IMG/VR virus record: IMGVR_UViG_3300036770_000124
Location: 1-24,838 of that record
DNA from: a virus
DNA length: 24,838 nucleotides
Strand: one strand, 5' to 3'
How positions within the stretch are numbered: the first letter of the stretch is position 1; every line of letters begins with the position of its first letter. The notes beneath the pieces are model-generated. The model searched no databases and had not been told where the DNA came from. It saw nothing but the letters and a program-made list of their open reading frames with translations. The position numbers and the translations under genes were made by a program. Below are positions 1 through 7,732 of this stretch, in pieces.

Positions 1-512
1 ACTGCATTAACACTAGCTATGTTTGAATTTAAGTTTGTTAGTGTTGCTTTATCGGCAGTCGATAGCCACGTGTTTTCTAAATATGTTTTATTTACTGCAT
101 CGTTGGCATTAACAGGGTTAGCTACGTTTTTAATTACTTTTGAATTTGCGTTGTACTTGTTATCTGTATCTAATAATAAAGCATTATCAGCTGTGTCAAA
201 TGCTTCTTGTGATATATAAAATAACTGGTTGCTATCTTGATCTAATATAGCCTCAGTAATTGTCGCACCATCTTGATAATCTACTAATCTTGTAGAACGG
301 CTAGATGATCTAGAAATAGAAATAGAAGTTCCGTTAGCTGGTGCTACTGTAAATTGTATTGTTGAACTAGTAGGAAATGTATAATCTGTTCCAGCTGTTT
401 TAAGTACGTTATCTATTTTTACTATTACGTGAGAAGATGTAATGTAAGGAAACGTAATTGAATACGTAGTCGTACTACCATTCCCAGTATAATTGACTAT
501 TGCAAATGACAT
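1..512 (-). CDS. Tail fiber protein, N-terminal part (T7 gp17-like), truncated by window edge
   Basis: The reading frame opens at an ATG (512-510) and stays open for 170 codons to the window edge, so the C-terminal receptor-binding part is missing. The protein starts MSFAIVNYTGNGSTTTYSI, then has FPYITSSHVIVKIDNV, TDYTF, APANGTSISISR, LVDYQDGATIT and the QLFYISQEAFDTAD segment. This is the pattern of the T7 gp17 N-terminal domain (Pfam Phage_T7_tail), which anchors the fiber to the tail tube. After about residue 115 comes VANPVNANDAVNKTYLENTWLSTADKATLTNL, a linker type common in marine podophage fibers before the shaft. It follows the gp16-like gene by a 16-nt gap, matching T7 gene order 16-17. 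The adaptor call is firm; nothing can be said about receptor specificity. Confidence 0.9.
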   Translation of the reverse strand, partial: MSFAIVNYTGNGSTTTYSITFPYITSSHVIVKIDNVLKTAGTDYTFPTSSTIQFTVAPANGTSISISRSSSRSTRLVDYQDGATITEAILDQDSNQLFYISQEAFDTADNALLLDTDNKYNANSKVIKNVANPVNANDAVNKTYLENTWLSTADKATLTNLNSNIASVNA

Positions 513-528
513 ATTTTATTTGTTATTG

Positions 529-3500
529 TTAATATAATCTTACTCTACCTTCATCTGGTAAAGGACTTTTATCTATAAATAAATTTAGAATATTACTTAT
601 TCCAAAACTATTTTGGAAAGCTATTAAACGAGTAAGTCTTCTAGCATCTATTTTAGAAAAACTATAATTATCTCTAGTTGCTTTTAAAAATGAACCCATA
701 ACATCAGCACCAGAAGAAAGTAAATCATAAGTTGGGTTACCAGTAATTAAATTTACTTCAAGACCACTACTACGAGTATTAAATCTATACTCAGGAGCCA
801 TTTGAGAAGTAAATATATCAGCATAAGCTGGTATTAAAGATGACCAACCAGTTCTTTGAAAAGCTGCTAAACCTAATTTACTATAATCACCGTCTTTACC
901 TAATCTTTTTTCTAGATATTCTTTTCTTTGTCTATCTCCCATTCCTAGTGTATTAAAATGAGTTTGACCTAAGTAAGCCATAGTAGCTAACATACTAGTA
1001 TAAGCAAACATACTAAATGTTCTAAAGTCAGCAAGAGCTACGTTGTGTAAAAATTGTTTAGACCAAGCAGTTATAACAAACTGACGGAATTGACCAATAG
1101 TTTTACCTAAAGTTTCATCACCAAAAAATCTGTTTGTGTCTCCAATAAAATTATATTGAACAGCTCTTTTAGTGTGTCTATTTAATCTGTTTGCAAACGT
1201 AGATAATAAATCTTCATCTTTCCAATTTGCAAAATTAAATTGTTTTACTTTAGTACCCCAAAATGTTTTCTCAACTGTTACAGTACCGTTTGTAAATTCT
1301 TTAGCAAATCTTTTTAATTCAGCCTCAGTAAATCCTAACACTTTATATCTGTTTAAATTAACTGTTGTAAAATCAAAATTACTAGCTTTTAATTTAAACA
1401 TATCGTCAGCAAACTTATCAACAAAAGTTCTAACTGCTAATTTTCTTAGGAAAGTATCAACAGGAGTTAAACCAGAAGTCCAAGTAGTTACTTTTTCGGC
1501 AGCTGTTAATAAATTACTTCCTTTAGCTGCTATGCCCATAGCTTGAACAGCTGTGTTTTGATCTAGTGCTTCACTAGCGTGTGCTATTCTGTAAAGGTAT
1601 TCATCTCCATTACCAAAATTTATAGTAGCTAATTCTTTAAAGAAAGTGCTTTGTAATGGTTTACCAAGTTGCATTTCTCTAATAATATTACCAAACTCTG
1701 GTATATTTTGTGCAAATGTTTTAATACCACTACTTGAAATAACAACCCCAAGTTCTGGTAAAGATGAAATACCTACTTGGTTTAATACCCTAACAAAGTT
1801 ATATCTTCTAATATTTCTTAAAGCCGAAGCCCAAGGATTTGATGGGTCTACTTCAGCTGACCTACCCATTAAATTTTCAAATACACTTCTAACAGTTTTA
1901 ATTTCTTCTTGTAATCTAATTTTTTCAAAGAAACCACCATTAGCATTATAGTTATTTTCTATGTCTTCAATAATTCTATTTGAAGTTTCATACCAAGCAT
2001 CTCTACTTTTAATTCCTAATCTATCACTTAAAGCTGACCAACCAGCCATTTCCTGTGTGTAGTCGTTATATAAAATATCTACGTTGTTTTCGTAAAGTTC
2101 ATCTAACCTAACTTTTTGATTTTTAATTGTAGCTTCAAAACTTTCGTTTAATTTAATTCTTTCTGTTAATCTTCCTGAAGTTAGTGTTTTAACTACACTA
2201 GCTAAATTAGAAGACATCATAGATATCTCAGCATCATCTAAGTGTGGGAACGCTTCTTGAAAAAATGCTTTTAATTTATCAGCGTCTTTTACTCTTAGTA
2301 GGGCTTCTAAATCAAAACCACTTTGTCTTCTTGAATTTTTTAAATAATTAACAATAGCCTGTGCCATTAAATCAGCTTTTTCAGGACTAATAAAATCTTC
2401 GGCATCGGCGTTACCAGCCATTTTCTTTAATTCTTCTTCACGAATTTTCTTTTCCCAATCAGCACCTAATTTTTGATCGTCTGGTAAATTTTTATTTACT
2501 CTAGGTCTTTTAATATCTTTTACATTTAAAGAGGCTTTTAATTCTGCGTCTTTAGCTACAGACATATATTTTTGTCTGTCTAAGATAGCCATAACAATTA
2601 AATCTTTTACGCCATCTTGTCCTATTTTTTTCTTTAATGCTTCGTATCTTTCAAGCGATAATCTTCTAGGTATATAACCTCTATTAATATTAAATTCTGC
2701 ACCCTCAATACCTTTTGATTTTAATTCTTTAGCCCATTGTTCAAATGCGTTTGCATAAGCGTTAGCTGCTTTAGCTATGTGTGGGTTACTTAATAATGCT
2801 TTATCTTCTGCGTTAGTATTTTTAGGGTCGAAAGTTCTAATAGCTCTAGTAACTTTCTGCATAAAATCTTGTCTAGCAGTAATGTTAACAGCTCGTTTAA
2901 AAAAGCCCATTACTCCAGTCATTCCTTGCTCTTTTAAATAATCATTTAAAGCTGTTCTAACTTCTAGTGAAACGTTATTTAAATATTTATGTAAGTATGC
3001 GTCTTTAATAAGTTCTACTGTGTCTGGTTGAGACACTAATCTTTGAGATACTTTACCTTCTCCTTTATATGCCCAGCCAATATTATCTTCTAGTGTGGCA
3101 AAACTAAACGCTTTAGCTAAATTAGATTTACTACCACCTAACGCACTAGATTTAGATATTGGTATTATGTTAAAGAAAGGAATATTTCTAAGAAAAGGAA
3201 ATATAATATCTTTATCAACTACTACACTAGGGTCTATTATATCAGAGGTATTAATAACATCTTCAGCAGATATTTTAGATGTTTTTAAATCTGCAAAAGT
3301 TTCTTCACCTTTTTTAGTAAGTTTAACACCTTCTTCTGCTAATTCAGCAGCCTCAACATCTTTAGCTACTCTAGATAATTGTGCTTTTCTTATAGCGGAT
3401 ATACTGCCTCCAAGAGTACCACCTAAAGCAGCCGATATTAATACTGTATTTAAATCAACACTAGGACTTTCCATAGCTACAGCAGAAGTTAATACACCTT

Positions 3501-4596
3501 GTTCTGCACCAACTATTAATCCAGCCTTAGTAAAGCGTTCCATTCTACCTACTTTAGATAGATAAGAACCAGCACCAGTAATTTTATTAACAATACCAAC
3601 ACCTGAAGCTAAACTTACTGGGTCTAAAAACCAAGAACCTACGTCTGCTGCTAATCCCTTCCAGCCCATCTTTGCTAGTTCTGCTCTTTGGTCTTGTTCG
3701 TATTTAACTCTATCTACTAATGTTAAAAAATGTGGTATAGAAACAGCACCAACAAAATAATCAAAATAAGCAGAATCAATATTATTTTCATCTAATATTT
3801 TTTTAATTTCTTTTTCATTATTAATCAAAGAAAAATTAGGGTCTGGTTCAAAAGTAGGAGCAGTAACAGTTCTCCAAATACTAGGTATTATCCAGTTTAA
3901 TTTAGCAGCAGTTCCTAAGCCTTGTATAAAGCTAGGAGCTTCTTCTGGCTTATATTGCCAAGTTTTAAAAACTCTATCCATATATAACTCACCATCAGCT
4001 TGTGCTGGATTTAATGGGTCAGTTATTATTCGTAAGTTTTTTTTTAAATTAATATCTTGTATATTATTTACAATGTAATCTGCCTCTGCGTTTCTTCTAG
4101 TTGAAAAATTATCATTAAAGTTTCTTAGTTCATTAACTAAAGATTCACTATCATTGTTTAACGCAGCATCAAAAAATCTAGGTGTTCTTCTTAAATCTCC
4201 GTATTGATAACCGACAGAAGCAATAGCAGTTTGAACTGCTGGGTCTAATTCATCAAAACTAAACTTTCTTTTTTTAGAATTGTATTGATTTATAATATTA
4301 TTTTCGTAGTAATTCCTAACAGATGAATCAACATCAAATTTTTGTTCATCACTTAAAGTTAAATTAGGTGCAATATCTTTTGCTTTGGCACCTTGAATAC
4401 CTAAATATGGTCTAATGATATTTAAAATGTTTTGATCTTTAAAACCAAAGTTTTTTATAGTTTCTTCAGTTTGTTGACCTAAATCAAAACCAGAGCCTAT
4501 TGTTACACCAGAGTTATCCCCGCCTTCTGGTACATACCCATTATTTTGAGAACCGCCTTCTTTTTCTTTAATAAAGTCCCAATTTATATTAGCCAT
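529..4596 (-). CDS. Internal virion protein D (gp16-like ejection protein) with N-terminal lysozyme-like domain
   Basis: This 1355-aa protein matches T7 gp16 (about 1318 aa) in size and position. In T7, gp16 is ejected into the cell envelope, helps digest peptidoglycan and draws in the leading genome end. Residues 1 to about 175 look like a pesticin/T4-lysozyme-like (GH24-type) muramidase: WDFIKEKEGG, then YVPEGGDNSGVTIGSGFDLGQ (split here over residues 21-41), and later AVQTAIASVGYQYG. Glu13, Thr32 and Asp38 have the spacing I recall for the pesticin catalytic Glu-Thr-Asp. T7 gp16 instead carries an SLT-type transglycosylase domain at this end. The rest is long, mostly helical and charged, with a hydrophobic stretch near residues 1190-1212 (FSMFAYTSMLATMAYLG). 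It begins one base after the stop of the gp15-like gene. Role is inferred from synteny plus the enzymatic motif. Confidence 0.88.
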   Translation of the reverse strand: MANINWDFIKEKEGGSQNNGYVPEGGDNSGVTIGSGFDLGQQTEETIKNFGFKDQNILNIIRPYLGIQGAKAKDIAPNLTLSDEQKFDVDSSVRNYYENNIINQYNSKKRKFSFDELDPAVQTAIASVGYQYGDLRRTPRFFDAALNNDSESLVNELRNFNDNFSTRRNAEADYIVNNIQDINLKKNLRIITDPLNPAQADGELYMDRVFKTWQYKPEEAPSFIQGLGTAAKLNWIIPSIWRTVTAPTFEPDPNFSLINNEKEIKKILDENNIDSAYFDYFVGAVSIPHFLTLVDRVKYEQDQRAELAKMGWKGLAADVGSWFLDPVSLASGVGIVNKITGAGSYLSKVGRMERFTKAGLIVGAEQGVLTSAVAMESPSVDLNTVLISAALGGTLGGSISAIRKAQLSRVAKDVEAAELAEEGVKLTKKGEETFADLKTSKISAEDVINTSDIIDPSVVVDKDIIFPFLRNIPFFNIIPISKSSALGGSKSNLAKAFSFATLEDNIGWAYKGEGKVSQRLVSQPDTVELIKDAYLHKYLNNVSLEVRTALNDYLKEQGMTGVMGFFKRAVNITARQDFMQKVTRAIRTFDPKNTNAEDKALLSNPHIAKAANAYANAFEQWAKELKSKGIEGAEFNINRGYIPRRLSLERYEALKKKIGQDGVKDLIVMAILDRQKYMSVAKDAELKASLNVKDIKRPRVNKNLPDDQKLGADWEKKIREEELKKMAGNADAEDFISPEKADLMAQAIVNYLKNSRRQSGFDLEALLRVKDADKLKAFFQEAFPHLDDAEISMMSSNLASVVKTLTSGRLTERIKLNESFEATIKNQKVRLDELYENNVDILYNDYTQEMAGWSALSDRLGIKSRDAWYETSNRIIEDIENNYNANGGFFEKIRLQEEIKTVRSVFENLMGRSAEVDPSNPWASALRNIRRYNFVRVLNQVGISSLPELGVVISSSGIKTFAQNIPEFGNIIREMQLGKPLQSTFFKELATINFGNGDEYLYRIAHASEALDQNTAVQAMGIAAKGSNLLTAAEKVTTWTSGLTPVDTFLRKLAVRTFVDKFADDMFKLKASNFDFTTVNLNRYKVLGFTEAELKRFAKEFTNGTVTVEKTFWGTKVKQFNFANWKDEDLLSTFANRLNRHTKRAVQYNFIGDTNRFFGDETLGKTIGQFRQFVITAWSKQFLHNVALADFRTFSMFAYTSMLATMAYLGQTHFNTLGMGDRQRKEYLEKRLGKDGDYSKLGLAAFQRTGWSSLIPAYADIFTSQMAPEYRFNTRSSGLEVNLITGNPTYDLLSSGADVMGSFLKATRDNYSFSKIDARRLTRLIAFQNSFGISNILNLFIDKSPLPDEGRVRLY

Positions 4597-6666
4597 TTAA
4601 AATCCTGCTTTTCTTATTTGTTGTTGTAATTCGTTTGGATTACTAAAACTAATAAATTCTTTTATAGCTTTATCTTTTTCTTGTGCTAATCTTAACTTTT
4701 TATTATCACGAGTATTTTTTGTATTAATAAATTTAGTTTGTAAGTCTCCTAAATTAAACATTAATATTCTTTCCTCGCCGTTTTGATTAGTCATCATAAC
4801 TGGTTGAAAATAATTAGTACCATCATTTAAAACAAAGTAAGCTGTCCTGTTATCTGGGTTAATTATGAAATCATAGTTGTCAGAGTTAAAAGTTGTATTT
4901 GGTATTTTATCTGGGTTGTTTTTATAATATTCTTTTAATAATTTATTAGTACCAAACTTACCCACGTTTTTACTGTCTTCTACCGCTGGTGGTTTAGGTA
5001 AACTATCTTTAATAGACATTATGGCTTCTTTTTTAAAATCGTCGTAATCGTTTTCAGTTATTCCTAATGATCTTAATTTACTTTTAGAAATATATTTTCC
5101 ACCCTTATCTTTAAAGAAATATTTATCTACGTATTGTTCTGTTAATTTTTCTAAATTTGTACCGCTAGTGTCCGTGCTTTTAAAATATTGTGCTACACCA
5201 TATACTAATTCTTGGTTGTATACAGTTTGAAGATTTTTAAATGTACTACCTAATGTATTTTTCTCAGCATCAGTTAATGGACTAATTTTAGTTGAACGTT
5301 CTAGTTGACCTATTTTAGGTATAATTGTATTTATGTTTTCACCGTTTCTATAAAACATAACAGCCATATTCCATTTAATAGCATCTTTATTATTTTCAGA
5401 ACCATCAAAATAAGCTGGTAAAGCACCAGCACTATCTAATAATAAAGCTAAATTTAAAGCAGCTCTATTGTCGTTAGTTACTACAGTACCTATTGGTCTA
5501 TTTAATATTTGTTTAATTTGTGGTATAGGTCTATTAGTAGATAGACTAGGTAACAAAACTTCAGTAGCTTTCTGTATTGCTTGACCCTGCGTAGAACCAT
5601 TAGCTACATACTGATTAACTATATTATCAAATAATTGAGAAGAATATTTTTTATAATCTTCATCTGATATTGTAGATGTATTATTTGTTTTTAAATTTTG
5701 ATAAAATTGTTGTACTTTTATAGACTCATTTAACTTACTAACAACACTAATTGCTTTTTCTGTAAATCTTGGGTTATCAATTATAGCTGGTGTGCCATCT
5801 GATTTTGGTTCTATTATTTTTTTAACAAAGAAAGGAGAATAGTTACCACCCATAGTAGCGTGGGCTTGTGCTTGTGTTAATAAAATATCGTCAAATTGAA
5901 CTTTAGTTAAAGCTGGGTTTAAATTTGCTTTAATTTTTTCAAATTCATCATTAAATCTACTTTCTAGATTATTTTGTATGTATTCTTGTTTTCTTTGTAA
6001 AAAATCTTTACCAGAAGTTTCTACTGGGATTGTATCTCTAAACTCTGCATCTAGCATATCAATAACCTTATCTGGTAGAGATTTTATTTGGTATGCAGTA
6101 TCAGTTGATACTCTGTCTATTAATTCTTTAGATTGAAATTCAAATTCTTTTTCTTGAATCCATTTTTGTGTTGATTGATTTATTTTTTGGTAAGCCGCTT
6201 GAAAAAATGGGTCTTGTTGTTTATCTTTAATATAAAGACCAGAAATCTCTGCGTAATCATTTTGCCAGTTATATTCTGGATTATTTCTATTTTCTAAATA
6301 TCGTTTTTTAAAATTGTTAGAAAATTCTTCATTAGCATTATTAGCATACTGTTTGTATGCACCGACTCTAGCCCAACCATTATAAATATCTGGGAATCCT
6401 TCTTGGTGTGCTTTTCTAGCATCTTCTAAAGTCATACTGTTAACTTTATTAGCACCTAGTACATAATCAGCCTCAGCTTCTCTTTCTAAATCTTTTTTAG
6501 CTAATTCTTGTATTTTAGGATTAAATTGACCTAATACATCAGATAATACTTCAAAATCATTTTTACCAGTTGGTAAAGGAATGTTTGTAACTGAAACTGT
6601 TTTTACATCAGGTGCATCAGTTAAACTGACATTAATTCCTAAATCTGTATTTATTTTTCTAGCCAT
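4597..6666 (-). CDS. Internal virion protein C (gp15-like core/ejection protein)
   Basis: This 689-aa protein lies between the gp14-like and gp16-like genes and is close in length to T7 gp15 (747 aa). In T7, gp15 forms part of the internal core stacked on the portal and, with gp14 and gp16, builds the channel that carries DNA across the envelope. The sequence is rich in Lys, Asn, Gln and Glu, looks largely helical, and has no signal peptide or obvious membrane span. The N-terminus (MARKINTDLGINVSLTDAP) and the segment LEREAEADYVLGANK look like those of marine podophage core proteins, but I see no catalytic motif. Its stop codon directly abuts the gp16-like start, so the two are probably translated as a unit. 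The assignment rests mainly on position, size and composition. Confidence 0.8.
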   Translation of the reverse strand: MARKINTDLGINVSLTDAPDVKTVSVTNIPLPTGKNDFEVLSDVLGQFNPKIQELAKKDLEREAEADYVLGANKVNSMTLEDARKAHQEGFPDIYNGWARVGAYKQYANNANEEFSNNFKKRYLENRNNPEYNWQNDYAEISGLYIKDKQQDPFFQAAYQKINQSTQKWIQEKEFEFQSKELIDRVSTDTAYQIKSLPDKVIDMLDAEFRDTIPVETSGKDFLQRKQEYIQNNLESRFNDEFEKIKANLNPALTKVQFDDILLTQAQAHATMGGNYSPFFVKKIIEPKSDGTPAIIDNPRFTEKAISVVSKLNESIKVQQFYQNLKTNNTSTISDEDYKKYSSQLFDNIVNQYVANGSTQGQAIQKATEVLLPSLSTNRPIPQIKQILNRPIGTVVTNDNRAALNLALLLDSAGALPAYFDGSENNKDAIKWNMAVMFYRNGENINTIIPKIGQLERSTKISPLTDAEKNTLGSTFKNLQTVYNQELVYGVAQYFKSTDTSGTNLEKLTEQYVDKYFFKDKGGKYISKSKLRSLGITENDYDDFKKEAIMSIKDSLPKPPAVEDSKNVGKFGTNKLLKEYYKNNPDKIPNTTFNSDNYDFIINPDNRTAYFVLNDGTNYFQPVMMTNQNGEERILMFNLGDLQTKFINTKNTRDNKKLRLAQEKDKAIKEFISFSNPNELQQQIRKAGF

Positions 6667-6676
6667 ATTTTAATTA

Positions 6677-7264
6677 TTATGAAAGACCACTATATAAAGA
6701 ATCTAAATTAATTCCTTCTTTAGTATAACCAGTTGTTTGTCCAACTGGGGTTGCTGGTGCTTTTACACTAGCGTAAGTTAAAGCTACGTTTCCAGCTGCT
6801 TTAAGAGCATAAGGTAAGAATGAAGGTCTAACAGCCCTAGGTAACGCTAATACTTGGTTTACATAGCCTCTATTAGCAGCTTCTCTATTTTCGTCTATAG
6901 ACCTAACATAATTTTCATAATTAGAATCAATAGTAGAAAAAGCAAAACCTCTTTGTCTTTCAATATCTCCAAGTAATGTATCTGTAATATTACCACCTAT
7001 ATTTTTCTCACCAATACCAACTTTAGCTTCTGAAAGTAATTTTTTAGCTTTAATGTTTGTTTGAAATTTTTGTAAAGAAGTTTTTTCAGTTTCTCTTTCT
7101 TTTCTTCTAATTAAAGCATTATCACTATATATAGCTTCGTTTCTAATTCTAGCTGCGTTAGCTTCTGAGTTAGCGTTAGTAGCTTTAGCTGCGTTACTAG
7201 CGTTGTTATAGTCATTAACAGCTGATGCTACTTGAAATACAGCGTATGCTGCTGGATTACACAT
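6677..7264 (-). CDS. Internal virion protein B (gp14-like)
   Basis: The 195-aa product is nearly the length of T7 gp14 (196 aa) and sits in the same slot between the gp13-like and gp15-like genes. It begins MCNPAAYAVFQVASAVNDY, resembling the MC-plus-small-residue start of T7 gp14. A helical Ala/Asn-rich stretch follows, then GIGEKNIGGNITDTLLGDIE (residues about 83-102), which parallels the IGES segment of gp14, and FSTIDSNYENYVRSIDENRE. In T7, gp14 is an ejected core protein found in the outer membrane after infection, the first element of the DNA-translocation channel. Gaps are 3 nt from the upstream gene and 10 nt to the next. The weakly hydrophobic first 20 residues could be membrane-active, which is inference. 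Confidence 0.82.
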   Translation of the reverse strand: MCNPAAYAVFQVASAVNDYNNASNAAKATNANSEANAARIRNEAIYSDNALIRRKERETEKTSLQKFQTNIKAKKLLSEAKVGIGEKNIGGNITDTLLGDIERQRGFAFSTIDSNYENYVRSIDENREAANRGYVNQVLALPRAVRPSFLPYALKAAGNVALTYASVKAPATPVGQTTGYTKEGINLDSLYSGLS

Positions 7265-7267
7265 AAT

Positions 7268-7732
7268 TTAAAAGTCCTCTCGTTTTTTCATAAAACCGTA
7301 AAATTTAACGTTGTTAAAATATTTGTCGTTGATTATTTTAAACCCACAATATTTAATCCAATTAATATGTAGACTATTTCTACTATCTATGTAATTAAAT
7401 AACACAGGAAATTTAGATTGCATTTCATCAACTCTATCAATGCAATTCTTAATAAAAGTTTTTTTTATTTTATATAATTCATTAGTACATAATAAATAAG
7501 GATAACCAATATGATTATTATATGGCGATTTACTTACTCCATAAATACCAGCCACTTTATTATCTACTAAAAAACTTTTTGCATAACTTGATTGTAAAAT
7601 ACTATTTTTTAATTGATTATATATTTTAGTAGTACCAGTCATAGCTTCTACTTCTAATCTATCTGCTTTTCTTAAATTAGCAGTTAAATCTAAAATATCA
7701 AATGTATTAGTATTTCGTTCTTCTATATTCAT
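7268..7732 (-). CDS. gp13-like internal virion protein (acetyltransferase-like fold)
   Basis: The chosen ATG (7732-7730) overlaps the tail tube B stop in a TAATG junction and gives a 154-aa protein starting MNIEERNTNTFDILDL. A 15-residue longer form is possible but would overlap tail tube B by 46 nt. The segment FPVLFNYIDSRNSLHINWIKYCGFKI (split: FPVLFNYIDSRNSLHI, then NWIKYCGFKI) parallels T7 gp13 (YDTLWNYVWVGNTSHIRFLK, then TIGAVF). It is the sort of pattern seen in GNAT-type acetyltransferases, where a residue pair after an Asn-rich loop leads into the last helix. T7 gp13 is needed for virion morphogenesis. No acetyltransferase activity should be assumed, because the acetyl-CoA P-loop (R/Q-x-x-G-x-G/A) is not visible. 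Position between gp12-like and gp14-like genes supports the call. Confidence 0.75.
   Translation of the reverse strand: MNIEERNTNTFDILDLTANLRKADRLEVEAMTGTTKIYNQLKNSILQSSYAKSFLVDNKVAGIYGVSKSPYNNHIGYPYLLCTNELYKIKKTFIKNCIDRVDEMQSKFPVLFNYIDSRNSLHINWIKYCGFKIINDKYFNNVKFYGFMKKREDF

Noticed and set aside
19-219. Plus-strand 66-codon frame at the left edge
   Set aside because: It is the antisense of the tail fiber frame, whose translation matches the gp17 N-terminal domain throughout.
1172-1546. Open frame of 124 codons on the plus strand
   Set aside because: It lies wholly inside the gp16-like gene on the other strand, is rich in Leu/Val/Asn as expected from reading AT-rich coding DNA backwards, and has no recognisable domain. 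The same holds for the plus-strand frames at 1646-1951, 3095-3565, 13767-14015, 18383-18586, 20037-20315 and 23807-23995.
7268-7732. Active GNAT acetyltransferase
   Set aside because: The fold resembles GNAT at the C-terminal end, but no acetyl-CoA binding loop is visible, and synteny with T7 gp13 explains the gene better.
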